A DNA stretch of 64,000 nt from Dermatemys mawii. Its lineage: Eukaryota; Chordata; Testudines; Dermatemydidae. Shown here piece after piece: positions 25,430 to 37,776 of this stretch. The notes beneath the pieces are model-generated. The model made no database searches. It had not been told where the DNA came from and saw nothing but the letters and a program-made list of their open reading frames with translations. The stretch is taken from contig ML677326.1 in NCBI GenBank assembly GCA_007922305.1, positions 55,174,785 to 55,238,784 of the forward strand. The letters are read 5' to 3'. The stretch's first letter is position 1. Every line of letters starts with the position of its first letter. Made by a program: the position numbers and the translations under genes.

Positions 25430-25519
25430 TGGGCCAGTTCTTCACCTGATATAAATCAGCATAAGTCCATTGACCTCAATGTAATTATACTGATTTATAC
25501 CAGCTGAGGATCTGGCCCA
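25430..25519. repeat. Palindromic MITE, nearly complete fold-back
   Basis: The ends 'tgggcca' and 'tggccca' and the internal 'ataaatcagca'/'tactgatttat' pair as inverted arms around a centre, cattgacctcaatg, at about 25469-25482. The whole 90-bp unit can fold on itself. There is no gene. Confidence 0.7.
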
Positions 25520-27308
25520 TCAAACTCTAGTGGTAGACTAAGATTTTTGACAACTATCTGATAAAGTTACATACCAGGGATTCATAACAAAGCCAGATAG
25601 GAGAGATTATATAGAATAAAAGCAACATTAGCTCACTGGCCTGAAAAATGACTAAGAGACAGGAAGCCAATTGTATTTGTAAACACGACCTTAATTCATG
25701 GCTGGGATAACATGTTCCTTTTTACTGTTTCTAGAAATAGCTGGGCATTGTAAGAGTCCCATTAGTACAGCTACACTGGTCATCCTTAAAACTTGCCACT
25801 TTCTTTAATGAAGAGTAGCTGAGATCACCTCTTGCCCTATGGATTGGCCATAGGACAGTAAGGGAGTATAAAACACCATCTAATTCCCAAGAAGAATATT
25901 TCCCTCTTGGAAATAATTTTACTAAGTATTAAGTTAAAATAATTCATAAATCTTATAGCATTCAAGGAATCCATACAGTAAGTATTCTGTAGAGAAACAG
26001 AAGGCCAAACTGAAGATACTGAGATAAACTGCTACATTAATGGAAGGAAAAATTGGCAATTTTTAAAGATGGCCACTGCTATTAAACTGTAAGGAAAAGC
26101 AAACAATGATTTTCAGTAAAGTAGTTATATCGCCAAAATAGTCCATTGGTCCAGGTCTAAAAGTAAGAGAATCTTTACCCTGCTTATACCTCCAAGTTGA
26201 AGATGTAGCTTTAAGTTCAGCCTAAGAAGGAATGTCTCAGATTCTCCACATCTTGTAATTTTCAATAATAGCTTTTAATGAGCAAAATTCCTGCTTAAAA
26301 AAGTAAAGTGGCAGAAAATAATGCTCTTGGGTATTATTGCTGTGTAACAGGATGTCATGTGGGGATATTAAACCAAAATGGTACAAATAATTAATAATTA
26401 GGACAGTTATGATAAAATCCAACTTTAAATTTAGACAGCATGTTATGCAGGGCCTTTGCTCAGTGACTGTGAGAACAGGATTAATATAGACAAAGCATAT
26501 TATATAGTAAGAAATATAAGTCATGCTGCATTTCCATTTTATTTCAGGTGATTCATTACAGTCATCCGACAACTAAAGTTATAGATTGGATTTAAAACAC
26601 ATGGACATACTTGCCATATATCATAAAACTAATTTCTAATAGCACAGCAATAAGTGCAATGAAAGTCATTTATTTCACTTCAGAGACAAAAATTGCATCT
26701 TTGGTTTAAAAAACATGCTGAATCTGTACAGAGCGGTAAACTTTAGAGAGAAAGAAAGGAAAGCAACAGCAAGAAATCAATGCGCTACACAGGTGAAAAA
26801 AAAAGGCACAGAACTGCCCAAGTGACTTGTATTTGTCCTCTCTGCTAAAGCTGAGGAAGTTGGGAGATACATTGGACAAAGTGAGGAAGGTGGGCAAGGG
26901 TTAACATTTTCCATGTTTTGTACAACTATTATTTGAAAACACCTCAAAATTTATATCCATTATCTCCAGTGACTGGCACCATTCCTCAGCATAGGCTGGG
27001 CAAGAGCATGAAAATAATTTAGTGTGACACAGTCATAAGCTTCTTTTGTGCAAAAATAAACAAAAGCTAAAATAAACTTTCTATAGCACTGTCTGCAGAA
27101 AAATCCTGCAGTTCTTTTAGATTCCATTTGTTTTACCTGCCCCATTCCTTTTTTTATATCATGCTGCAGAGATTTGTACTCTCTACTATGAGGTGATTTA
27201 CTAAACAGAGCAATGCACTGGAACTTTGTTTTAGTTTTACTGTTTATTAACATGCATATTAATCCCCTTTGGAAGCAAGTACTATATATCTTAAAAGTGC
27301 AGTATAAC
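25520..27308. other. No recognisable gene
   Basis: AT-rich. The minus-strand open frame at 26237-26572 has no motif I recognise and is probably chance. Confidence 0.4.
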
Positions 27309-27676
27309 TTAGGCCTGGTCTACATTAGAAAATTAAGTTGGCTTTGCTAGATCACTCAGGGGTTACCTATGCCAATGGGAGATCCCCTTCCATTCGGGTA
27401 TGTACAACCTACAATGAAGTATGAAAGCAGTGCAGCTGTGCTGCTCAAGCATTTCAAGTGTAGACACTCCCTCTCATGGATGCTGTGGGCACAAACTAAA
27501 AGATTATTGGTTTGCATTAATGTCATTCTGTTTGAAGAGGACTACTTTAATGAGAACCAGAAATCTTGTAGTTCATTCAAGCATTCATACAGGGGAGTTA
27601 CAGAGTAGCAGTTTTGTGTGCCGTGCTGTTCACATCCCCATAATCTGAACTGCAGGGCATTGCAGACAAGCCCTTA
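27309..27676. mobile_element. Harbinger-type MITE with TTA target duplication
   Basis: The element occupies 27312-27673. It begins GGCCTGGTCTACATTAG and ends ...GCAGACAAGCCC, a degenerate inverted repeat. TTA lies on each side (27309-27311 and 27674-27676). PIF/Harbinger elements make 3-bp TWA duplications. The interior has no transposase. Confidence 0.6.
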
Positions 27677-29144
27677 AACTTTCCATAGGTATACTCTAGG
27701 CACTTATGAGTTGTCACTAAGATAATACATTGCTAAATAGATTAAAATCAAGAGAGAATGAGTTACACTCATTAGTAATTTGGAAAGTGAAAAGTTCCCT
27801 TGGAATACACATTTATCATAATTTTGGATCACACTTGACCTCACCAATTTTGTTTAATCAAGCCCATTAATCAAATACATCCAAGAGAAAGCTCATGATC
27901 TTTCAGAATTCAAATAGAAGCAAAGAGTCAAGGGCAACACAGATTGATCCACATCACCTGTCTTATTAAGGTTACAATCCTTCCCTCATCTTACTCAGAA
28001 TTGCAGTCTATCTGGCTTCCATTGGCCTGCTGTTTTACCAATTTAAAACAACTTACCATACTAATTCCGAATAGATTGCATAATAGTTTTTGTCTTTGCA
28101 CAAAGATAATATATAGTACAGTGCACCCCCTATAAGATATGTTGGAACTTTTTCTTCTTACGCAAAGTTGTCATACTCAGATTTTCTCTTTTAAGTACCT
28201 CTTAAAAATGCATTGTGCTATAAAGACAGAGGGCCAAATTCTTCCTGGGAGTATGCTGACTACAATTATGTTACTCCAACATGAGATTGATCCTAACTGT
28301 ACACTTAACAATTTCTTAGCAATTTCTCTTTCTGTAGAAAGTTTCAGGTCATTAGGCTACCACTTACAGACTATATATTGATAACTCTTCATTCTCCATG
28401 TATCCCTGTATAATTTTTTTTCTCATATGATCAATAAGTTGAAAGCACAAATGGTGAAAAGAACAGATGAGCAAAATATGAATCAAGAGAGGATGACTGT
28501 GACCAGTACTGCTGTTCTCCATGGACCTTACAAAGAAGCACACCTAATACTGAAGTTTCTTAATATTATGTTTGGCAAAATAGAGAAGTAGGGCACAATT
28601 TTCAAAGTGAGGCTTCTTGAGAAGAAAATCCCAGTAGGGCATGAGACAGATTCATTGCTACAACTTTTGTAGGAGTCTAGAGTTAATAGATGCTAAAATA
28701 CTGCTGTAGTGAAAAACATGCTGTTTATATTTTAACAGTAAAATGAGGAAAAGATAGACAATAAAATATAAAAAGAACATTGCTCTGTGCATTACAGGAA
28801 CAAGAGAAATGGATGACAGTACAATTTAGGGGCCTACCATATGCTATATAATATTGGTTGTGTGGCAAGGAATGATTAGCAGAGCAAGGCAAAATACAAA
28901 GAGAACATGAGAAGGAGAGAATTAAAAAAAACATTACTTAAAAAAAATAACACTGGTGAGCCATTTTAACTTAAATTGAAAGCATAAAAAGTAATATAAA
29001 AGCAAACCTCACGAAGATTAAGTTTGAAACGAACCCAAATTAAAGCAAGAAACTCATGAAGCCATCAAAAGTCATCCCATTGTTTCTTAGTACAGTAGCT
29101 TGCACTGCAGTGCTTATTCCAAAAATACAGATAGGGAACTCAAG
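27677..29144. other. No recognisable gene
   Basis: AT-rich. 'gagggccaaattcttcc' near 28228 is a short remnant of a common small reptile repeat. Nothing else is supported. Confidence 0.4.
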
Positions 29145-29289
29145 AATCAGAGGGGTAGCCGTGTTAGTCTGGAATCGCAGAAGTGACAAAGAGTCCTGTG
29201 GCACCTTAAAGACTAACTAAAAGTATTAAAGCATAAGCTTTCGTGGGCTAATACCCACTTCATCGGATGCATCCAATGAAGTGGGTATT
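29145..29289 (-). mobile_element. PLE tail fragment, folding back into an assembly gap
   Basis: The family tail starts 'tcagaggggtagccgtgtta'. It runs to 'aatacccacttcat' and then, after a 12-bp spacer, its own reverse complement 'atgaagtgggtatt', which is where the gap begins. It is the left arm of an inverted pair whose right arm is missing. Confidence 0.75.
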
Positions 29290-29689
29290 NNNNNNNNNNN
29301 NNNNNNNNNNNNNNNNNNNNNNNNNNNNNNNNNNNNNNNNNNNNNNNNNNNNNNNNNNNNNNNNNNNNNNNNNNNNNNNNNNNNNNNNNNNNNNNNNNNN
29401 NNNNNNNNNNNNNNNNNNNNNNNNNNNNNNNNNNNNNNNNNNNNNNNNNNNNNNNNNNNNNNNNNNNNNNNNNNNNNNNNNNNNNNNNNNNNNNNNNNNN
29501 NNNNNNNNNNNNNNNNNNNNNNNNNNNNNNNNNNNNNNNNNNNNNNNNNNNNNNNNNNNNNNNNNNNNNNNNNNNNNNNNNNNNNNNNNNNNNNNNNNNN
29601 NNNNNNNNNNNNNNNNNNNNNNNNNNNNNNNNNNNNNNNNNNNNNNNNNNNNNNNNNNNNNNNNNNNNNNNNNNNNNNNNNNNNNNNNN
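29290..29689. other. Assembly gap (400 N)
   Basis: Four hundred unknown bases that interrupt a fold-back PLE tail. Open frames crossing this span are artefacts. Confidence 0.99.
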
Positions 29690-30281
29690 TGTGTTATGAT
29701 ACAATGTAATTTGTATACATTATGCAAGACATAGAAGTCTTAACTCATAATATGCTTTATTTTATTAGTCTCCGCCTTACCATTATTTTAATAGTGTTTT
29801 TGCTTTTCATTTTCTTGGTGGTGTTTTTTTTTTATTTTGACTTCCATTCAACTAACTGTTATCTGTACATACAGTACTTCTAGCACTGCTATTGCCATAA
29901 TAAAAGGTGAAAGTTAACTGCCATGAATGCTTGGTGACTAATTATCAAGCTAAAATAAACTGGCAGTTTAATATACATAAGAAAGAGAGAGGCTATGTCA
30001 CAGATCTTGCGCTGGGGCAGCATATTGCTGTGCTACCACAGGGCAACCCATGACTCCATCTCAATCTCCCTCTTAGTCCTCTTGCTGCTCTGGGGAGGAG
30101 ATATGCTGTAACAGGTCTATCTCCAGTGCAGCAAATGCTCCTGAAGCAGCAGGATAGCTGTTTTGCTCAATATTTTGTGGGCAGATCCTCTGTTTCATCC
30201 CTGTTCTTCATCCCTCTTCTCTCCCGCTCTCATGCTGCTACTACTCATGTGGATAGCGGGCACAGGATGATAAGGGAAGCA
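29690..30281. other. No recognisable feature
   Basis: AT-rich, then a moderately GC-rich run before the PLE fragment. I see no right arm of the fold-back tail that enters the preceding gap. Confidence 0.45.
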
Positions 30282-30752
30282 ACAAAGGTTCCTCTGGCAC
30301 CTTAAAGACTAACAAAAGTACTGAAGCATAAGCTTTTGTGGGCTAATATCCACTTCATTGGACGCATGCAGGGGAAGTATGCAGAGGCAGGTATAAATAA
30401 GTAGGCAAGAACCAGGTTAGAGATAACAAGGTTAGTTAAATCAGGCTGAACTACCTTGTTATCTCTAATCAGGGAGGATGAGGTCCTCTTCTAGCAGCTG
30501 ATCTGGAGGTGTGAACATGAGAGAGGAGAAACTGCTTTTGTAGTTAGCCATTCATAGTGTTTGTTTAATCCTGAGTTGATGGTGTCAAATTTGCAAATGA
30601 ACTGTTGCTCAGCAGTTTCTCTTTGAAGTCTGGTTTTGGAGTATTTTTGGTGCAGGATGGTTACCTTTAAATCTGTTATTGTGTGTCCAGGGAGATTGAA
30701 TGTTCTCCTGCAGGTTTTTGTATATTCCCATTCCTAACTGTCTGATATTAGG
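30282..30752 (-). mobile_element. PLE 3' fragment with GIY-YIG remnant
   Basis: This is the minus-strand counterpart of the 3' part of the element at 9875-10366, with the same succession: tail 'gactaacaaaagtactg', 'ttgttatctctaatcaggga', 'gtcaaatttgcaaatgaact' and 'gtgtgtccagggagattgaa'. It covers the end of the GIY-YIG reading frame but carries many substitutions and indels, so it is older than the 8.1-10.4 kb copy. Confidence 0.75.
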
Positions 30753-31114
30753 CTACTTCTTACTGGTATGCTGTACTGGCCCACTCTCCCCTCTTGGTTT
30801 AGTTAAGGAGAGCTGCATTTATGAAGCTTGAATTAGAGAAATCCCACATCAAGCAAATTGGATGGCGGGGATACAGGGGTGGGAGATAGTTAGCATTAGT
30901 CTGATAATAAGGTTTAGAAATCAAGCTCTTACAATCAGGAAATTGCAAAAATTAAGGGTTAAAGGTGCAGCCATATGTTTTTCCTCTTTTGCGTTTCCTT
31001 AATATAAGCTCCTGCTATAATACTGTATGGTCCTTGTCAGATAACAGGATATAAGTCTAGGCCAAAGCTGGCACTGGTGCAGGTAGACACAATCCGGCTG
31101 GCTCTATTTTAAAT

Positions 31115-31240
31115 ACCAGACTGTAAGGATCTGTCTTTGTATGTGTTTGCACAGCACTTACTGTAACGGTGACCTGATCCGGATTGAGGCCTCCATCAAA
31201 ACTATTTAGTGTTTGGGATCTTGAGTATGGCAATACTTAA
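31115..31240 (+). repeat. Ancient amniote SINE-like repeat
   Basis: The order 'agactgtaaggatctgtctt', 'gtgtttgcacagcactta', 'gatccggattgaggcct' follows a repeat widely seen in amniotes. It is the same family as 36225-36350, 41055-41215 and 58610-58735. Family name uncertain. Confidence 0.5.
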
Positions 31241-31384
31241 TCAACAAACCAATCCCAAGCAATGTTTTTAAAGAGTTAGAATGAAAAAAATATTGCATAA
31301 TATATTTAAACTTTTTTGTAAATAAAAGGAACAGCATGTGGAATTACAATTTATGTGCCAAAGTGTATAGTCTCCTCCTAATAT

Positions 31385-31397
31385 ACACACACACACA
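31385..31397. repeat. Short (AC)n run
   Basis: A run of about six AC units. Confidence 0.8.
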
Positions 31398-32119
31398 AAG
31401 TATTTTAACTCCCATTAGTAATTACAGAAGAGCTAATTATGGACCCTATATAAGTCTAATATGACTTTAAAGGTATTAAACCAGAGAAATGAGCTTAAAG
31501 GGGTAGTGTCCATTTAACAAACTACAGGTGTCAGTACCACTAGAATTGCTCATCTCTATATTGTCATATCAAGACAAAGAAATTTGATATTTAACATAAT
31601 CTTACCATATGCTATAATATAAACATAGCCAATTCTAATTTAAAGAAACTAGAGTCTGTCACAATCCCACTTGCTTTAGTAAGATGGCAATTGATGTATC
31701 TTGAAAATATATCCATTAAAGCCAAGTGTACAGTACCTGAAATCACCCCAAATTTTCAAGATTATGTTAAAACAAGTAGTTTCTTTATAGAATACTGTTG
31801 CCACATTTTTGATTTCTTCATTCATAGTCTGTTATAGGTAGGGGAATGCGTGACAATCTGTTCCAGGTTTCTTCCAGAGATCTCTGAAGTAAGATTATAC
31901 TGCAGCTAATGGAAAATATGGCATATATTTTTAGTGCAATAAATATGGAATTATTTTAAGTAAACAACTCATAAATATCTTTAAGACAGATTAAGCAATG
32001 ATCAAATTACTTTCAGCATGTTTCTTGAATCAAATGAAAACAAATTAAATCAAATGGAAGATGGAGAACATAAATAATAATAGTAGTAATACATGGAGAA
32101 AGGATGTTCTGGAATAGTA

Positions 32120-32320
32120 ATATTCTGGGACTTGGGAGACCTGAGGTCAATTTTCTACTTGGCCATAAACCTTCTGTGTAACCTCAGACATGCAATTTAC
32201 TTTCTCTGTGCTCCAATGCTTCATCTGTAAAATAGGGATAGAAGTACTTCCCTCCCACTTAGGGGTGTTGTAAGGATAAATACATTAAATACTTTTCAAA
32301 TATTACAGTAACAGGGGTGT
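32120..32320 (+). repeat. MIR-type SINE
   Basis: It contains 'cttggccataaaccttctgt', then 'gtgctccaatgcttcatctg' followed by taaaataggg, and 'ggggtgttgtaaggataaat'. This is the known MIR core and 3' order. Diverged, no duplication visible. Confidence 0.7.
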
Positions 32321-32477
32321 ATGTCACAAAAATATTTAACGTAGATAGATCGAAATGTACTGTCATACCTGTAGACGAGTAACTCAGGATTTTTTATAGT
32401 CAAAGTGCCTATCACCGTCTAAGTGCTTACCAGGTAAATGAAATCTGCCTAAGAATGCCCTTAAAGGACTAAACTGA

Positions 32478-32773
32478 GGGCAGGTCTACACAGCCCGCCG
32501 GATCTGCGGGTAGCGATTGATCTTTCGGGGGTCGATTTATAGTGTCTAGTCAAGACGCGATACATCAATCCCCGAGCACTCTCCGATCAACTCTGGAACT
32601 CCACCACTGTGAAAGGCACAGATGGAGTAGACGGGGGAGTGGCAGTAGTCGACTCAGTGCCATGAAGACGGCGCCATAAATCAACCTAAATATGTCGACT
32701 TCAGCTACTCTATTTCCATAGCTGAAGTTGCATATCTTAGGTCGATCCTCCTCCCCTCCAGTGTATACCATGG
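32478..32773 (-). mobile_element. DNA-transposon MITE, same family as 54195-54491
   Basis: It begins GGGCAGGTCTACACAGCCCG and carries 'gcgggtagcgattgatcttt', 'caagacgcgatacatcaatc' and, at the right, 'tcagctactctatttccata'. These match the copy at 54195-54491 in the opposite orientation. The right end is 'ccagtgtatacca'. CG-rich internal text was preserved from a well-conserved source. No transposase. Confidence 0.6.
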
Positions 32774-34768
32774 TTAAGTGCCCTACTCTTCTTCCTCCTT
32801 CTCTGGTTCTAGGAAGCTCTGCTTGGGGTTTGTGCCTTTCCTGTTATGATACAAAAGCTTTATCAATGAGGAAGGTGTTGCAGCATGCTTTAAACTTGTT
32901 CAGAATCTAGAAACATAGATCAGACTAAGTTCTATGGAAGCTTGTTTCACGGCCAAAACTCATAAACCAAGAATGTTTTATCTCTATGGCTCACATGCTT
33001 CATCCTTGGCCTGGTGAACTGCATTTGTTCCTGATATCATCAATGATATGGCAGGGTTATGACTGAAGATGCTGTTGTTGATGTAGATTAGCCTAGTTCT
33101 ACTAATATCTTTGAAGATCATCATTATTTTTCTGGATGGAGTGTTGACAGCAGGATAGACTTTGCATTCAGTGAAGAGGTAGAGCTGTTGGGGACGGGGA
33201 GTATGACTGTGATTGTATGTATGCACCTTTAAGAAACAGCCATTTAGCCAAGAGTAGTCTACCTGACAGGGGTTTTTGAGTCCCATGAATGAACAGAACT
33301 ATATGCAAACACATTTATTACCATTAAAATAAATAAGGATGTGATCCTGCAAAATCACTGAGTTTTTGATCTAAATAAGGTCTTGCAAGATTAATTAAAA
33401 ATATTAAGGCTGATTTCTATTAACCCAAACCACTGAACATTAGTAGGCTTTTCCAAAACCTAGTTCCATGTAGCCTGCCAAGTAAATACTTCCAAATTGA
33501 ACAGAACTATTTGTTTAAAATTAGTGTATTTGTTAATATTTGAATCCTAACAGCAGAATGGTTCATTCCCAAACAAGGTCCTGTATTACACATGGGAAAG
33601 GTAACTATTATTTAATGGCACTAAAGTTCTAGTAGGCCACTGGTATTCTTGAAGCTCTTCTCAAGGGATTAGTAAAATACAATATGATTAATAATCTATA
33701 TTAACACAAGTATAGAGATATCAAGAATTTATATTAGCAAGAGACTCATATCAGAGGCTGCACTATAGTAATTTGATATAATGTAATTTCTAGAATTGAA
33801 TGAAAAGAAATCAAGTTACAGTAAAGACAACTGAATAGGGATGTGTGCACAACCAAAGCAGTGTCAAGCCCAACTAATGCCCCATGCTAGTAAATCCATT
33901 AGTTTCATGACTAGAGCCTATGAGGATGCATACTAATAGGGTAGTGGGAACATTAATTATGTGTGGCAATATTTATATAGCTAATATACTAATTTATATC
34001 ACCAAACAACAAAGTTCTGTTAGCTATTCATTTTGACTTAAGGCTAAAAGAAAAAGCTTTAGAAAAATATGCTTTAGAAAATCATTTAGACTTCATGGAA
34101 TTCTGTGAAGCTATTAGAAAGAGCTGACTCAGCTTCAGAACTGTGGGTTGCTTCATAACTGCAAAAGTTTTGCAGCCCTCTTTTCTTATAATGAGCACCA
34201 CTTCATTAACCAAATAACAAATACAGTCTAATTACAGGCACAGGCTTAGATTATGAACTTCTGAGTCAGTTAATTGAAAACTTAATCTTCTGCAGGATGG
34301 TATTCCTTTACAAAGCTCATATGAGGAGGCATTTCACATGGTTTCATTATTTGAATCTTTTTCATATTTTGAATCACCGGGGTAATTCAAAAATATTCTT
34401 TTTAGTTCATCAAATTACTTCTCTTTTATGAGTTAATATTTATTGAGAAAAACCAAACAAAAACAGCTAAGAGTCAAATCCTGAGGGCTCTACTCTATAA
34501 CCTCTTCTCATGGTGAACAGCAATTTCTTGCACCAACAGTCCCATTGAAGTCCACTGGACAGCAGGCCTAAGTGATACTTGACATCAGTAAGAGTTCTAG
34601 AATTGGACATTCAGTTTTTATTCAGTCCTTACTGAGACAAATTTCCATGTGTATAGCACAAGTGTATAGCCCCGATTGGAAAAAAATGGTTACTGAGCTT
34701 TTCTCAGTGGGTTAACTTCTGCTCTTTCCTGAAAGAATGTTGTCTATTCATATTCATCTCAAATAGAT
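32774..34768. other. No recognisable gene
   Basis: AT-rich DNA. The minus-strand open frame at 32984-33286 (100 codons) shows no known motif; it could be a decayed element or chance. Confidence 0.4.
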
Positions 34769-35038
34769 CACACCCTCAGGGGCGTGCAGAGAAATTTAAC
34801 TTTGACCTCTTTTGGGTTCTGTGCCCCTACCCACTTTACCCCAGTCCTGGAGGAGCTCTTTCTTCCCTCCCTCCGGCAGAAACTTGCTCTTCCTTCCCCC
34901 CACCCTGGCCTAACAGGAAATCACTCTTCTTTCCTCTGCCTCACAGCCCTGGGGCTGGAGGTGTTCTATGCCCTGACTATTATGGGAGAGGGCTCAGGCC
35001 CCTGCTTGCCACTCCTTGCACACGCCCCTGCAAACTCT
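34769..35038. mobile_element. hAT MITE
   Basis: The element occupies 34777-35030. It begins CAGGGGCGTGC and ends CACACGCCCCTG. Flanks cacaccct (34769-34776) and caaactct (35031-35038) agree at 6 of 8, as expected of a decayed hAT duplication. No transposase. Confidence 0.65.
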
Positions 35039-36224
35039 GATTTTCCTGGAAGGCTTTATAAAGCATGTGAGCAACCAACTAGGAAGCTGAAGGCTTGGGA
35101 GACTACCAGCAGAAAAAGAACAGCTTTAAAGTGTCGGCATTAGTAGGAACTTTCTAGAGCGACAGAGATAGGAAATAAAAATTGTTGTTGGCGTAGAAAA
35201 AAATTAAATGCAGTTATGAGTAGTGGTCAGTTTCTAAATATGAATCCCATGCATATTCCCTGCAGACCCCTTTTCCCCATCAGCAGAAAGCAGCTGGTCT
35301 TTGTGGTGTAGCTGGACGAAAGGGAATATTTTGATAAAGATATCCCCAGTGAGTAAAAAAAGTACAAAGGGCAAGCACCTGTTCCTTCTTCCCCACAATG
35401 TTTGTACCTGTGCATATCCATGTTTTGAAATTAAATGCTTTTTCTCCTATCACTCTCTCATAATAACCAGTCCCTGAAGACAGACAGGTATCATACAGGT
35501 CTTGCAATCTGTTTTATAGCTTCCTGAAAAGGAATAATATGTGCACTGATGGAAGACTTTAAAGCAAGAACAAGAAGAGAGAAAGATGGTGGAACATAAC
35601 AATTCATGTCAAAGCCCATGTCAAACCCTCCACTGAAGAGAGAGAAGTACAAATAATAGAAACAGAATATAGGGCACTCTATTTGATACTGACGGCTCTT
35701 CTATGTAAAAAGCTCTTTGTGTTAATTAGGAAAAATATAATGATATATTTGCAGGAAGTACTAACATGGGATGAGATATAGTTAGAAGCTTTTAAGCACT
35801 TAACTCTCCAATCTATAGAAGCAGATTTTGAATTAGCTACTTTAAAACAGAATTCTGTGAATCGGTGAGGCAAAAAGAGGCAGGGTGAAAGGGGGACTTA
35901 TTTTTCTTCAGTGGGAATCACTTTCTAAAGCACTTTGCTAATCTTGACTTTAAAACATCTTTACATCTTAGCCTATTTGTATTTAATTTTATTACATACT
36001 ACTTAATTTTAGGCTTTCTGAAATGACTCAACACTCAATGCATCAGATGTTGAGCCTTCATTTTAATTCTAATAAGTGGCTTCTTTTGGTAGCATTTACA
36101 TATATATATAAACAATCTTTCAAATGCAAGTTCAAAATTGTACTTAATGGGCTAACCTCTGTGCTGAATATATTAGCCCACTGAACTATAGGCAGACTTC
36201 GTCTCAATGACTGACAAGCTAATT
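35039..36224. other. No recognisable feature
   Basis: AT-rich, short chance frames only. Confidence 0.45.
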
Positions 36225-36350
36225 CCTGGATTCTGAGCTCTCTGGGGCAGCAATCATCCTTGTGTTGTGTGCCTGTATAGTGCCTACTGCAAAAGAGTCC
36301 TGATCTCTGACTGGGGTTCTTCAGTGCTTCTGGTACAGAATAAATAACAG
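36225..36350 (+). repeat. Ancient amniote SINE-like repeat
   Basis: 'ctgagctctctggggcagca', 'gtgcctgtatagtgcctact' and 'cctgatctctgactggggtt' follow the same order as the copy at 58610-58735. Confidence 0.55.
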
Positions 36351-37170
36351 TCACTACTAACAACTCTAAACTTAGTGTAGTTCTTGGTATAACCCTCTCT
36401 TTGGTAATGGATAAAAAGAGTTGAATAGAGCTTGAGGTCATAAAAATAAAATGCTTTTCCTGTTTTTAAGGAAATTTACCTTGGAAAAGAAATGGCACCA
36501 ATCATTTTTATATTAACCTCATGGCAAACTATCTGAACTTTCACAGCATGTATTTCTGATTTAGAGTTGCACAAATATTCTGAAAATTCTATATCTGCCT
36601 ATTCACAAAGTATGGTACTCATTCTGATCTCCTATCTGTTGCTTGATGGTGCACAAGGCAGATATTCCATACTTTCCACGATGTGCACCATGCACCATTG
36701 CATTACACACCCTTTGTGAGCTTATTAGCTTCTAGAGAAGCTATTATTTCTCTCATTTGTAAGAACAGTACTGAATTTTTCCAAGCAGAAACAAGTCTTG
36801 TAGCTCTTCATTTGCATTTCAGAGGCCTCATTTCTGGGCATTTACTGTACGTAAGTAAACAGATTTTAAATATTAAAAATCCATTTGGTATGACTGAAAA
36901 CTTAAGCACTTACAGTCCCCCACTACAGAATCTTTGAGTGTGAAATTGAAAAGAAAATTATAATATTCTATGTCAGAATGAAGTTTGTCCAACACTGTGT
37001 TTGTTAAACTGCAAAGAACCTTATTTAAAAATGCAATCTTAGAAAGAAACACACTATGTATGTACTAAATTTCCCCTTCCTGTCCTTGACCAAATAAATT
37101 AGATAAAAATATGATTTCATCAGGGAAAAAGTAAATTAAAACTTTTTTTAATTAATAAAGAGGAAGAAAC
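36351..37170. other. No recognisable feature
   Basis: AT-rich, no motif or repeat end seen. Confidence 0.45.
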
Positions 37171-37776
37171 TAGAGGTGGTCAGAAATTTTCTGACAGAAA
37201 ATGGCCTGTGAGTAAAATCAAACTTTTCCATGGGAAGATTTCAAGATCGCAAAAAAAAATTAATAATAATAATTTTGAAATGATGGTTGCTCACCTGGTA
37301 GGCTTTTGTTAATTCCACTTTCTGCTTGCAGGGACAAAGCAGAATTGATGAGAGCCTGCTAGACAGGCAGCCAGGAAGCTGTAGCCAGACCTGGGGGAAG
37401 GCAGAGAAGCTGAGTGTTCTGCCTCTCTGTCTTCCCCATAGGCCAGAGGCTTCTCCAGCAGCCGGGTGGTTGGGGGTGGGAGAGGTGGGAGAGTGCTGAA
37501 TATTTAAATCTCTGGCAGCCTATCTGGAAGGCTCTTGTTAATTTTGCTTTCTGCTTGCTGGGAGAAAGTAAAATTGACAAGCGTCTTCCAGGTGGACAGC
37601 AGGGAAACAGAAAACATCCGTTTCAGTTCTCTGGAAATACAGTTTCTCTGAAAATCTATTCCCATGAAAAAAATTCACATTTTTGCCTTCTTGTCTCAAT
37701 TTCAGACACAAAAAATGTACAAAATTGCATTTCCCGCCCCCCCAGGAATGAATTTCAATTTTCTAGCCAGCTCCAA
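37171..37776. mobile_element. DNA-transposon MITE with internal direct duplication
   Basis: The left end TAGAGGTGGTCAGAAATTTT and the right end AATTTTCTAGCCAGCTCCA are inverted matches. Inside, an 88-bp segment at about 37292-37380 recurs at about 37521-37609 in direct orientation ('ttgttaattccactttctgc' against 'ttgttaattttgctttctgc'). Superfamily and target duplication are undetermined. No transposase is present. Confidence 0.55.

Noticed and set aside
29213..29734. Open frames of 142-163 codons
   Set aside because: They run through 400 unknown bases and are artefacts of the gap.
32984..33286. 100-codon minus-strand frame
   Set aside because: No family resemblance that I can name. It may be a decayed element, but I cannot support it.
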